This document shows positions 21,898-31,837 of a DNA stretch of 64,000 bases, in pieces (the first letter of the stretch is position 1; every line of letters starts with the position of its first letter). A program made the translations under genes and the position numbers. Below the pieces are notes generated by a model, which was not told the DNA's origin, made no database searches, and saw nothing but the letters and a program-made list of their open reading frames with translations. Origin of the DNA: Beverwykella pulmonaria (taxonomy: Eukaryota > Ascomycota > Dothideomycetes > Pleosporales > Melanommataceae); NCBI GenBank assembly GCA_001599595.1, contig BCHH01000010.1, positions 665,359 to 729,358 of the forward strand. The letters run 5' to 3'.

Positions 21898-22203
21898 GAA
21901 GAGGCTGGGTGCAGATTGGCGTTTGGTTGAGTGAGCGGCATGAGCGAGTTGGCCAGCTTGATGCAGATAAGAGTCACCGTGTCATCACATTGCCGGTAAT
22001 CATTGTGCTTAACCACTATTGCCATCTCTATTTTGCGGTTGATAAGGGCTCACACATTGTACGCACATTCTGATCACCTGCGTGTTATTCTTTGAAACTA
22101 ACTTTGACAGGAAATTGTGCAGTTCACTGAAACCGTGGGCGATACTTTGTCGCTTGTGAAGGTTTTCCAGATACTTGCTGTGCTCAGGCGTTTGGGCGAG
22201 TAG

Positions 22204-22679
22204 AAATTAGACACGATTGAGCCTTGGTTTAAAACAACGTTTCTCAACGTTGTAAAATTATGACTCCTGGTTTTTTAATAGGACCTTCTCTACAAAACGG
22301 CCTTTTGATGGTACCTCTGTGTCTGCACTACTTGGATTAGCTACTATATCAGGAGTCAACTTCTCTAGGGCATCCTTCGCAATGCTCGCACTCGATCTAC
22401 GGTGCCCTTTCATCTCTGGTTATCTTAGTGACCAGGACTGTGTGTCTATCATCGGACCGGAAGTCCAGCTCTAGGATCTGTAGACCTGATTACCTGCCCA
22501 ACCTGCTTTAAGGACACTAACCGAACCTCGAACTCGATTCTAAGAACTAACGCAGGAACCTGCTGAAATCAAGATCTGCAAACTGGACGGGAAGACGAGA
22601 TCACAAAGGAAGTGGAAAAGTCAGGTTTGTTTATTCCCGCCTTGTTAGTTAAGTACTAGTATAGTAACTCTTCCTTAAT
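22204..22679. other. Intergenic, no feature recognised
   Basis: Short stretch between the split nuclease-like gene and a WD40 relic. It becomes AT-rich toward the right. No frame or motif was found. Confidence 0.4.
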
Positions 22680-22902
22680 TTTACAATAACATATATAAAG
22701 TGTTCTTAAACCTAATAGAGCACTAATGTTAATAGTTCCAATTTTATTGTGAAGGTATAAGTGAGTAATGTTAAATAAAATGCCGAAAAGCGTCATGTCC
22801 ATATAAAGCGTCTCCAGGCACTCGTCACTGCTCGCGTCCTAGATCTTGACCGTGTTGTCGTTGGACACCAACGCGAGCTGGGCCGAGTCGTGGGTGCTCT
22901 AT
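22680..22902 (-). pseudogene. Remnant of the C-terminal end of a WD40-repeat gene
   Basis: The minus strand from 22902 reads HDSAQLALVSNDNTVKI, then a TAG where the Trp of the WD pair belongs, then DASSDECLETLY and LFGILFNIT, HNKIGTINIS. This is the last WD40 blade and tail of the fungal NACHT-WD40 type (pattern SxDxTVKIWDxSSGECLQTL followed by LFNISFDTTGSYLHTEIGTI, recalled from the family). The tail part is very AT-rich and several changes are C to T or G to A, as expected of repeat-induced point mutation. The upstream blades are missing. Confidence 0.65.
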
Positions 22903-23396
22903 ATAGTATACCAATAGGCTGTGTCCGTTTCAGATTAATTGAACATGCTAATCCTGAGAATTACAGTAATGCCTTTACTCGCTTCACTTACTCCGCAATA
23001 AAAGTTCTTGATGCTACATTACTGATGCTGTCCGTTAAGACCAAATGGACTTCCATCGTGGACCCCTCACTGGACCGAACGGTTACCTCGCTCAATTGTA
23101 CTTCGTCAGAGCGATTATGGTTATTCCTCTGCTGCGGGCGATACACAGGCACATTTTGTCTACTCTGAAGCCCAATAGGAACTCATGCTCAGAGTCATTC
23201 CTTAGCGCAGCATAACTGACAGTGGCGGAGTAAACATCAAACGCCCGATCGTGGCCTTGAGGCTGAGCCACACTTGATGTACATATAAGTTGCGGCCAAC
23301 CTCGCCTCTCCATTCTTCTTTCACCGCTAGGCTTTTTATATTTGGCATACTAACAGCAATTGTCAAACCTCTATAGTCCTTGCGCTCGCAGTCACA
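22903..23396. other. Intergenic, no feature recognised
   Basis: About 0.5 kb. It includes a possible promoter for the hypothetical frame at 23397 with a TATATT word near 23335, but nothing diagnostic. Confidence 0.35.
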
Positions 23397-23855
23397 ATGA
23401 ATGAGCTATGGGAGCTGAAGACGGAGAAACTCCTCAAGGAGTCCATTATTAGTACACTCTTCATCAGTACCTTATTATCTCTGATACCATGCCTAACCAT
23501 TGAATTAGACGAAGCACATGCCCTATTCGGTCGGAATTACCACTCCATGAAGAGAGGCTATATATGGAGTGTTATCACCGAAAGAGGCCAGGGCGGATAT
23601 GTTGCCCACGTCATCGTGTATACAAAGCATCTGAGAGATCTGGTACAGTGGAAGTTGTTGAAAAGTGGCGAGGTAGCTACGGGGGTCAATCAAGCGTTGC
23701 GAAGTTTGCTAGATGTTTTGAGGACGATGTTGTCGGATATTTCCAGTAAGTATGCCGATATGAAGTGGGCGGCACTGAATGCTGATGCTTGCCGTGCAGT
23801 GGATCGTGACGGCATATATAAGGGGCAAAGAAATTTGAACCATGTAATGGAGTAG
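23397..23855 (+). CDS. Hypothetical protein (152 aa)
   Basis: Single open frame of 152 residues starting MNELWELKTEKLLKES. An N-terminal helical part is followed by a hydrophobic stretch (STLFISTLLSLIPCLTIEL, residues 20-38), then a mixed central part (GYIWSVITERGQGGYVAHVIVY) and a helical C-terminal half (ALRSLLDVLRTMLSDISSKY). Composition is protein-like, but I recognise no family and no splice structure. An internal GTAAGT occurs at 23746 and could be a donor, so the real C-terminus may differ. Confidence 0.4.
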   Translation: MNELWELKTEKLLKESIISTLFISTLLSLIPCLTIELDEAHALFGRNYHSMKRGYIWSVITERGQGGYVAHVIVYTKHLRDLVQWKLLKSGEVATGVNQALRSLLDVLRTMLSDISSKYADMKWAALNADACRAVDRDGIYKGQRNLNHVME

Positions 23856-24379
23856 CTTAGCTTTAAGCACATCACAACTTCAAGGGACTAGGCTCTGGAG
23901 AGAGCCCTGAAATCCCTGTCTAGAACTTGTCATTCTGTTTCGTGCCGGTCACGTAAGCGCACTAGCACAACCTCCCAAAATTGAAAGACTCAAGTGCTCA
24001 TGCACTCCCAGTCGTCGAAAATTGATTTTGCTCATTTGTTTTATATTTCGACCATCTCTGATGTAGAATGAAAAGACTCTGTCGGGTATTGTTGCTTCCA
24101 CTGGGACTTCTTCCTACCAAATTTTTAAGGGCGGTGCACTAGCGGATCTCAGTGCTGCATCAACAATCGTACACTAGCACCAAGAGCCTCCCTCTTCGAG
24201 TTTAAAAAGCGCAGAAACAAGGACGCCAAAATATTTGTATACTGGGCAGACATGGGACTATCAAGATCCAAAGGTAAGCTAGAAAATATGGAGATTCGTT
24301 GTAGAACTTCCCCACAGAGTCAGCGAGTCCTTACTGCAGTTCCCAGGATAGCTTAAGAAAGGCAAGTAAAACAATCTTC
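23856..24379. other. Intergenic, no feature recognised
   Basis: About 0.5 kb of spacer between the hypothetical frame and the 3' end of the methyltransferase gene. No motif was found. Confidence 0.4.
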
Positions 24380-25213
24380 CTATTTCTGCACAATCGCAAT
24401 ATCCGCAACCATCCGAATCTTGTGCACACCATCTTTAACCTTGTGCCACTCACTTTGGGTCAGCTCCTCCACAATAGACTCAATAGCCACGTCCCAATTG
24501 TCTTCATCCCGCTGCTGCCAACCACCCACAGGCCCTGCAAGAAACGTCCAAGCAATGTGCGCCCATCGAGCGACATCAGTGCCAAGGTTGAGCCATGCTA
24601 CTTTCTCGATGAACTGGACATCCTTCCATCCCGCATCCGCGATCACCTGCTCAACCTTCTCCTTCTTGTACCAGCCCTTGCTCAGGAACGGGGCCATCGG
24701 CTCCTCATCTCCACGCGTCTTCTTGTGCGCATTCTCTAACGCAACATGCCACGGCATCTCTTTCCATGTGGCAATCACACCCGTACCTCCGGGTTTCAGT
24801 GTCCGCAGAATGTGCGTCGCTGCCCCCACATCGTCAGCCAACCCTGCGAAAACGAAGTTGGTGAAAGAAAGATCGAACATCTCGTCCGAGAAGGTCGACT
24901 TGCACGCATCCATCGTATCGACCTTTACGGGCCATGACGGGTTTTGGGATAGCTTAGCGTTGAGTTGGGCCAAAAACATAGGGTTGACATCCGTAGCGTG
25001 GATTTGAATGCGTGACGGCGGGTTTGTCTCCATGATGGCCATGGTTACAGCGCCATAGCCGCAGCCGTTATCGTGGATGACAGATGACTGAGTAAGGCCT
25101 GGGAGCTCTTTGATGAGATCACGAGCGATGGCGTCGCTGACATCTCCTTGAAGTTCTTGGAGTAGGGCTCCGTCGAACTTGAGCGCTTGCTTAGGCATGA
25201 ATGGGGTTGCCAT
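24380..25213 (-). CDS. Class I SAM-dependent methyltransferase
   Basis: Intronless, 277 residues from the Met at 25213 (MATPFMPKQALKF). A longer frame starts at 25288, but its extra 25 residues look like 5' UTR. The Rossmann-like class I fold is shown by motif I (SVIHDNGCGYGAVTMAI, about residues 40-56, VxDxGCGxG), the acidic end of beta2 (IQIHATDVNPMFL), motif III/IV (FDLSFTNFVFAGLADD) and the post-motif LKPGGTGVIATWKEMPWH. It transfers the methyl group of S-adenosylmethionine; the acceptor is unknown. Members of this group often tailor fungal secondary metabolites, and no polyketide or peptide synthase lies in the window. A second, broken methyltransferase of another subfamily lies 0.3 kb away on the plus strand, divergently oriented. 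Confidence 0.85.
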   Translation of the reverse strand: MATPFMPKQALKFDGALLQELQGDVSDAIARDLIKELPGLTQSSVIHDNGCGYGAVTMAIMETNPPSRIQIHATDVNPMFLAQLNAKLSQNPSWPVKVDTMDACKSTFSDEMFDLSFTNFVFAGLADDVGAATHILRTLKPGGTGVIATWKEMPWHVALENAHKKTRGDEEPMAPFLSKGWYKKEKVEQVIADAGWKDVQFIEKVAWLNLGTDVARWAHIAWTFLAGPVGGWQQRDEDNWDVAIESIVEELTQSEWHKVKDGVHKIRMVADIAIVQK

Positions 25214-25503
25214 TTTTGAAGTTGGAATTCGTGTGGTAAATAATGGACTGAAGTGTATAAGGAAGCATGAGAAGTGGCGAGGAATCATGGGCTAAGGCTA
25301 TAATGAAGGCGACTGAAGGTAAACGCTACGCCAAGAAATCTTGCGGCACAGCGACGTCAAATGTGGCACAGAAATTGCTGTGCCAACTACAATCCTCTCG
25401 CCCACCGTCGGAGAGGGGAACCTACTTCCCATGTGAGACTTCGGGTTGGAGGGGGGAGGGGAGCTGTTCGATGATTCCCAGTGCAAAAGTATTTAGTGGC
25501 TGC

Positions 25504-26497
25504 AATTTTCGCGAAAAGCACACAAGATAGCTGAAGAAAAGAACAACACGCATTACTTTCTCGATTTCAACCCCGATGAGGCCGAGCGGCACCAGCTCGG
25601 CGAGCTAATTATCGACGATCATATGGGCAACCCAGTTTGGGCCTCCCCATGATCTCTCGCAACTTAGGCTGAAGATACTCGACTCCGCAAATGCAAGTGG
25701 TAAGATTATTAGATACCCGCTACCAGACGTCAAGGCACGCCCATGTGCCATACCGGTACGTGCTCTAGCTAATCGAAAGCCACCTAGGTATCTAGCTTGG
25801 CCAGCTTCAGCCTAACATCCCTGCTGGGAATGGCAACACCAACATTGGAACTAATATCACCTCAACTTATTTCCTACCGAATCTGCCTACTGGCATCACA
25901 TTGAGTATTCACTCAATGAAGGACCCTTGGCCTGCAGAGTGGAACGGCACGTTCGACTTGGTGCACCAACACATGGCGCATCCAGCTGCGAGACGCACCA
26001 TTATGAAGCAAGTCATCACCAACACGATAGGCCTTCTGAAGCCTGGCGGCTGGATCCAGCTTGTCGAATCAGACCATTCCATTGTCGAAGGGCCTGCAAT
26101 GGCAGCCATGTTCCAGCTGATCTCCGACGTGTTTAGAGTCATGGAGACAGACCCGGATTACGCGCCACAGTTGGAGAGCTGGTTCAGAGAGCTAGGCCTA
26201 GTCAGCGTAGAATGCAAAGTATTCGATGTGCCAATGGGGTTTAAGAACCCGAAAGAGGATCTCAAGGACAAGAGCACAAGGTGCTTTGTTCTGGCCAATA
26301 AGGGCCTCACGTAGGTTGCACAGAGTGAGTTGCTTCCTCGAACTCACCGGCAATTTCGTGCTGACTGCAGGGCGGATGTTCCAAATTCATTCTCATCGGA
26401 AGAATTAAAACAAATTGTCCCAAATATTGAAAAGGAACTGTCGACGTAAGGCGGGGTGCAACGCTTGTACTGTGTGTGGGGCCAAAGACCAGAATAG
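25504..26497 (+). pseudogene. Broken UMTA/LaeA-like methyltransferase
   Basis: The opening part matches UMTA methyltransferases (THYFLDFNPDEAERHQLGELI, at 25548-25610) but frame shifts before HDLSQLRLKILDSANASG (25650-25702). The SAM-binding GxGxGxW segment expected next is absent or ruined, and the frame returns as TNITSTYFLPNLPTGITL, SMKDPWPAEWNGTFDLVHQHMAH, LLKPGGWIQLVESDHS, GPAMAAMFQLISDVFRVM and LGLVSVECKVFDVPMG. An intron (GTAGGT at 26311 to GCAG at 26371) joins it to SFSSEELKQIVPNIEKEL, where a TAA stop comes before GVQRLYCVWGQRPE. There are thus at least one frameshift, a missing core motif and a nonsense codon. No usable start codon is seen. Such enzymes resemble LaeA, a regulator of secondary metabolism. 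Confidence 0.75.
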
Positions 26498-27649
26498 GTT
26501 GCAGGTTGCCAAAGATTACCACAGGCCGACTAAGACAGGCCGTACGTACACCGTAAATCCGCAGAATTTCTTGAAGCTATATAGGTGATTTATAGTGTAC
26601 GTACGTACGGCATTATGAAGGATTACAATGTTTAGAAACTTGATATTTTGAAGAAATTAAATATGTAGTCCTTTCGGTTACACAAAGATAAACCCTATGT
26701 AATAGGCGAAGCCCAGGGAGGAGCCTCAGTGGAACTAGCGGTGCTAACGTTTGGTAGCGAGCAGGCCAATTGGGTCCCTGCTCGCTAATCGACTGTCACG
26801 CGATGGCGCCGCCAGCGCGTCGCCAGCATTACCCTGAACTATGCCGAAACTGGCTGAGAGCCCAGTACATAAACCAAACTCCGTAGCAACAGGTAGCTCT
26901 TCATCGAATACAACTCTGGTGCACCTGGCACTAGTCCCTGCGATCCGCCTCTTACGCACTAAATTATAGCTAAATGCTAAATAGCTAGATCTAGATATCT
27001 ATAAAAGCTAGAGTTGAGCAAGCTTAATAGACTCTATATGATGTATTGTGTGTGATCTCTCCTTATTGAGGTGCGATCAGGCGAGCCAGCTATATAGTGC
27101 AGTAGATGAGTGAGTACGGTAGTGGCATCCTGCTTACACCTTATACATTAGAACACATGTTATATCTAAGCATTGAAGAAGGTATAAGGTACCATCAACG
27201 AAACCAGCTGAACAGTACAGCGGATAAATAAGCACTGTAGTAGTATCCTGCTTACGAGTGTATATTGCATGTTGTCTTGTATAATTTATGTAATGTATAG
27301 CTAATATATATGGTGCAACGGACGAGTTAGTTAGTAGTATATCTACGTGACTGGTAATCAGTAGGTACAGATATTACCACCAGCCTTTGATGGGATAGCG
27401 ATAATCTTAATTGTAGCAAAAGGATTTGCAGCAGCTCATCAAACTAGATGCCTCTTAGCTCGTTCGTCAAGCTTCGGAGGCCTGCCTGTACGCAGGGCTT
27501 TGGTGTAGATGAGCAGAGGCTAGCTATGGAGCCTTCTAATGTTATGCGAAACGCTAGCAAGAGGGTTATATTTTATTTAATCAATAACAGTTTTCTATGC
27601 TGAAAAGAAAATTTGAGTGCGAAAGTATTGCCTGGTACCATACCCTTGA
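26498..27649. other. AT-rich gene desert with decayed repeats
   Basis: About 1.15 kb, strongly AT-rich from 26580 to 26700 and 26950 to 27420. The phrase GTAGT-GG/AG-ATCCTGCTTAC occurs twice (27118-27135 and 27237-27255) in similar surroundings, pointing to an old duplicated repeat. The motif GTACGTACGTAC lies at 26598. No frame is supported. The composition fits repeat-induced point mutation of a former transposon. Confidence 0.5.
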
Positions 27650-29545
27650 TCACTTGTACATTACAAACCCACCTGGAGGCACCGAAATCAAAATCGCCTT
27701 ACCATTCCGCTCATCTACTTCCACCTTTTCCTTCACGTTGCTTCCTGTTGTTTTCGGGCCCGCATACACACACTCCAACGTGTCCCCCTTAGCATGCAAC
27801 CCTGCATCCACCGTAACCCACGCCTCTGTCCATGCTGCCACATCTGTATTAATCGCACATAAGACCTCTGTATCCGCAAAAACCCTTGACCATGCCACAA
27901 CCGTCTTCATCCGTCCCCCCAACACCCGCGGATATCCAAAATCCCTCCCATTCCCTGAGATTTCGCGGAGATACTGACGGCCCCTCCTCAGCGCCGGAAT
28001 CTCTCGCCTAAGCTCAGAGATCTTGGAGACCTCTTGGAAGACGGAGGCGCTCTCATTGAAGAAGTGCCGCTCTTTGGATCTAAAAGCGCCAAAAGAGCCG
28101 CCGAACATAGTCTCCCTAATGTACCTGTCGTTACCACCCTGGCCGTCAAATTTTTGCTCAGTGCCATAGTAAATACATGGGATGCCCAGCGTCGTCAAAT
28201 TAAGCGCTAGGGCTGCAAGAGCGAGAGTACTCCCTTCAGGATCCGAGCAGAATCTCGCTTTATCTTTCCCGCGCCAGACTTGGTCGTGATCATCAATCAT
28301 AGTAACGACCTTATTACGCATCCAAGCATTAGTGCCCTTTTTCAAGTAGGTGGCATTGCGGAAGAGATCAAAGTAGTCTGATGAATTGGTGAGCCCTTTG
28401 GGCACCTTCCAGAGACTCTCCTGCACGTTGCCAATGCCTAAAGCGGCATCAAGGCCGGTCGTCTCGACGACGTCGAAAGCCCGCCCTCCGGTCACTTCGC
28501 CGACGAGGAAGAAGTTCTCTTTGCCGATGGAGGAGGCAAATTCGTGGAGTGTGGTACAAAGGTGTCGTGTTGGACCATCACCCATGTGCTTCACGGTGTC
28601 GATGCGGTACCCGTCAAGATCCGCATATGCAATCCAGTACTTGTAGACTTGGCAAAGGGTCTGGAGGGCAGGGGTGGGCGAGAAGTTCTCCGGGTTGTCA
28701 GTGCCAAGATTAATGTCTTTGAGTGAGTCGAAGTCGCCGCGGATGTACTCAGGCCAGTAATCCCAATTGGAAATCGCGCCTTCGCGTGTAAATGATGTAG
28801 GGGCTTGTAGCTCTTCTGGCCAGATCGCACAATCCTTCAGGTTCTTAGGTGAGTTTCTGGGGTCCAGAGGCTGGAGGGGGAGAGTGGGCTTTCCGGTATC
28901 ATCTCGGAAACCTTCGGGATCGAAGCGGGTGCCATTCCACTTCTTGTCGCCGCCCTTGTATTGGAATACGTCACCGCTGTGATTAAGAATGATATCCAGA
29001 ATCACATAAATGCCTTCCTCGTGTGCGCTTTTCACCAAGTCTCGCAGATCCTCTCGTGTACCAAAATGTTGATCAATATCCAAGAAGTCCTGGACAGCAT
29101 AACCATGGTAGAGATCATCTTTTTTTGGGACTTGCTTAAAAATGGGGCCAACCCATATGGCAGTGACACCGAGACGCTTCAGGTACCCGATTTTGGACCG
29201 AATCCCTTTTAGTGTGCCACCCTGGAAGACCCCTCCGGCGTTCCTCCAGTTCTCAGCATCATTTTCTGTTTTTATGGCATTCGCGTTGTAGTCTTGTGTG
29301 AATGGTTCGATCTCGCCACTGACTGGTTGACCATCGACGCCTAGGGTTCCAGCTTCTGTGGCTGTGGAGAAGCGGTCTGGGAGGAGGAAGTAGAGTAGTT
29401 GGTCTTCCCAAGAGGATGGTGAGGGATGGTAGTAGCCAGGCTGAGACGAGGCTTGAGATAGAATGTTCCGCACAGCAGGATCGTTGATGCTGCGTGGGCT
29501 ACTGGATGCAGCGACACCAGAAAAAGAGAGTTCCTTCTCAAACAT
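27650..29545 (-). CDS. GH13 alpha-amylase-family glycoside hydrolase
   Basis: Intronless gene of 631 residues with no signal peptide, so probably intracellular. The (beta/alpha)8 catalytic domain starts at DQLLYFLLPDRFS and has all four GH13 regions: VILDIILNHSGD (region I), DGYRIDTVKHM with the nucleophile Asp (near residue 312), FFLVGEVTGG with the acid/base Glu (near 348) and MIDDHDQV with the transition-state Asp (near 418). A beta-sandwich C-terminal domain ends in SVPPGGFVMYK. The family hydrolyses or rearranges alpha-1,4/1,6-glucans; exact specificity cannot be read. The sequence looks closer to bacterial enzymes than to secreted fungal Taka-type amylases (inference), which normally carry a signal peptide and conserved Cys. 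It lies downstream of, and on the same strand as, an MFS carrier. Confidence 0.9.
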   Translation of the reverse strand: MFEKELSFSGVAASSSPRSINDPAVRNILSQASSQPGYYHPSPSSWEDQLLYFLLPDRFSTATEAGTLGVDGQPVSGEIEPFTQDYNANAIKTENDAENWRNAGGVFQGGTLKGIRSKIGYLKRLGVTAIWVGPIFKQVPKKDDLYHGYAVQDFLDIDQHFGTREDLRDLVKSAHEEGIYVILDIILNHSGDVFQYKGGDKKWNGTRFDPEGFRDDTGKPTLPLQPLDPRNSPKNLKDCAIWPEELQAPTSFTREGAISNWDYWPEYIRGDFDSLKDINLGTDNPENFSPTPALQTLCQVYKYWIAYADLDGYRIDTVKHMGDGPTRHLCTTLHEFASSIGKENFFLVGEVTGGRAFDVVETTGLDAALGIGNVQESLWKVPKGLTNSSDYFDLFRNATYLKKGTNAWMRNKVVTMIDDHDQVWRGKDKARFCSDPEGSTLALAALALNLTTLGIPCIYYGTEQKFDGQGGNDRYIRETMFGGSFGAFRSKERHFFNESASVFQEVSKISELRREIPALRRGRQYLREISGNGRDFGYPRVLGGRMKTVVAWSRVFADTEVLCAINTDVAAWTEAWVTVDAGLHAKGDTLECVYAGPKTTGSNVKEKVEVDERNGKAILISVPPGGFVMYK

Positions 29546-29838
29546 AGCAGGATATCAGAATAAGTCGTAGGTGTAACGATTTTGGAAGCAGAGTGAAATA
29601 TATGAAGAGCAAACGAAAGATGATATTACTTGGCTCCAACGGTATAGCGCTGTTGCTTTTGTATAAAATGTTGCGGAAAGGTTAAGTTTATTGCATCAGG
29701 TCAGTATTACTCCATTTGGTTAAAAGTGAAGGTGTGGTGAGATGTGGTGAGCAAGCGCGGATCAATAACCTTAATAGCTCGTTCGCCTGAGCTGTATAGC
29801 GGCATCCGTGTTCAGCTCAGCCTGACTCCGCCACCCAG

Positions 29839-31511
29839 CTACGCAGGTCCCCCTTCACCGTTTCTCCCCTCTTTGACCGGTAAACTCGCCACACAACTCA
29901 GCACGGCTAGCGCTGCCACTAACCAGAAGCCCAGCCCTACCACATCGACCCTCAGGCCAAACCCCAATACTGCAAATGCAATAGGCGGGAAGATCGATTT
30001 GCTGAGGTTGCTTACTATGACACCTGTAGTGTGGATTGTTCCGCGCACGCTCGGGTGTGGCGTGCAGTCGTTGATTAGGAGACTTGTGGCGGGCACTACA
30101 CCGGTCCTCCCAGCTACAAATAGAATAAGAATGAAGAGCGCAGCTACCCACAGCAGTACAGGCGATTTAAAATCGGCGCGCAGGTCTATTTCCTCGCCTC
30201 TTCCGAGCGATGCAACCAGTGCGCAGAAAGGTGCAACAATATAAATAATCGGGAAAACGCAGAGCGCTCCTCTCCAGACTTTGATGGTTCCCCATTTTTC
30301 TTGCACACTCGGATATACAAGAATTTGCAACACGATCCCCGCGAACCCGAAGGCAGACATTGCAACCCCGACACTGTGCGGTTGCATACCCAGTCCACCT
30401 GTGAAATGCACTGGCGGGTGCTGGTTTCGCAGAGGAGTAACAGGCATACTGAGGAATATGGCCCAGAGACTAGCAAAAGTACCGAGATGGCCGGAGATAA
30501 TGAAATGGGCAAGCATCGTGCTAATAACGTTAGGAGTCCACATTTTTCTAAAAGGCAGGATATAAGCAGGAGACTTAGGTCGTGGTGATGATTCGGTATC
30601 GGAGGGCGAAGCAGCAAGGAGACCGGATAACTCGTCGAAGTCTTGCGCGGCCGTAAACTCGGTTGAGTTTGCAATCTGATATTTTTGTACCTTTGGCAAT
30701 AGTTTATGCTGATGAAAAGTGTCCTTTAGGAAGAAAATGGCAACTAGCGCGACCAAGGCTTGAATGGTGGCCACGCAAATATTTGGCGCAGCATATGGGT
30801 ATCTTGAGGCTGCTTTAGATGAGGAAGTCCCAGCTACCAGAAATCCTCCTATCAAAGGGCCAAGTAGTGAACCAATGTTTGAGCAAAGTGGAAGAAGCGT
30901 TAGAGCGCGAACACGGTGCCTGGACCCAAAATTAGCCATCTGCGCATCAGAGGTTGCAGGCTTCTCTTACGGTTTTTGCGGATTCAGCTCAGAAATCATA
31001 CATCGGACCATCGCCACCGTCGCGTTCAAAGCCCCGTCTAGGATTTGCCAAGCCATCGCTGCCTTGAACGTTTCCGAGAAGCCATAGCCCAGGGTCGCGA
31101 CACTAGTAGCCACCAACCCGACGACCAAGACGTTCTTTCTGCCTATGCGTTCGTGGTCTGCGAGCCGTCCCCATAATAATCCAGTGCACAAATGTGCAGC
31201 AGTTTTGCTACCCATCATGAGCCCCCATCGTGTTGATATGGTTGCAGAAGATGCAGAAGGGTCGAAGTATCTCAGTTGGAAAAACATATACGACTTTGCG
31301 ATGTAAATAAATGAAGTTCGAGGAGATTTGGTATCCTTACGTGAATAGAAGATGTGGTCAAGGGCTCCGTGAATCGAGCCAGCATAAGGATCAATAGTTG
31401 CCACTAAACCATGTTTGTCAGGACTATGAGTCGGCTCAACCCCGGCGGGATACAGACCTTGTGAGGAAGTGCCTGGTATGAGATGGATGGCGAAGCCATC
31501 ATGTCTGTCAT
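29839..31511 (-). CDS. MFS transporter, DHA1/ZIFL-like
   Basis: Four exons: 31511-31458, 31403-31341, 31293-30971 and 30919-29839, with introns of 54, 47 and 51 bp; the join gives 506 residues. The small exons matter: exon 1 reads MTDMMASPSISYQALPHK, exon 2 WQLLILMLARFTEPLTTSSIH (start of TM1), exon 3 continues SYMFFQLRYFD. MFS signature A is present as LLWGRLADHERIGRKNVLV (after TM2), and HRVRALTLLPLCSNIGSLLGPLIGG follows in TM5. About 12 membrane helices with a charged central loop (SDTESSPRPKSP). It resembles fungal YCR023C/ZIFL-type drug:H+ antiporters; the substrate is unknown. It shares its promoter with the next MFS gene on the plus strand. Confidence 0.85.
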
Positions 31512-31837
31512 GCTTATAACTTGTGCTGTTTTTGGCTGGCGACGACGAAAATGTTGGAGGGTCGCCAGTTCAATGCAAAAGAAAGAATAAACGCGTCATC
31601 CTTCTCGAGTTTCACATCCCGCTACTATGATCTGATCACGTGTCATTATCGGATCGGCCGGGATCTTACAAGTGTATCTCTCTGAGTTGTCATTGGATCG
31701 GCTAACCCGAAGGGGTGCTGGAGCGGGGTCTTGCTGGGACGCGCGGATGTGATCGGCGATATCGTCATGACGCGGAAATTTATTTACAATGTGGCTGCCT
31801 TCCAACTCTGCAACTTCGAATTTACGATCCGAGAATT
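31512..31837. promoter_or_regulatory. Shared 326-bp divergent promoter of two MFS genes
   Basis: The region lies between the start codons of two oppositely transcribed transporters. It contains an E-box-like TCACGTG at 31636-31642 and two CGGATCGGC-type words (31650-31660 and 31693-31700), a form that zinc-cluster regulators often bind. That these sites control both genes is inference from position only. Confidence 0.45.

Larger units (their letters stand above)
20362..22203 (+). pseudogene. PD-(D/E)XK nuclease-like gene, split by a transposon insertion
   Basis: Segments of the fungal PD-(D/E)XK nuclease-like domain family appear in order: a basic N-terminal part (GKSKSKQATSSAKTY), HLPEDIHLFIEDLQALCENVG with a donor at 20607, RRDDPDLMIELDAVKRVQ (20700-20750), an intron at 20869-20913, then SRLVDFAVSLV, LRTVNQSRYHPL and IISAEVKV (to 21137). 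The D of VDF and E-x-K of AEVKV are the expected catalytic residues. After 21149 the frame is interrupted by a 740-bp element and resumes at 21898: VQIGVWLSERHERVGQL, RVITLPVIIVLNHYCHLYFAVDK, intron 22060-22110, then ETVGDTLSLVKVFQILAVL and TAG at 22201. One base appears lost in a G run at 21910, and a phase mismatch occurs at the second intron, so the gene was also decaying by point changes. Confidence 0.75.
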
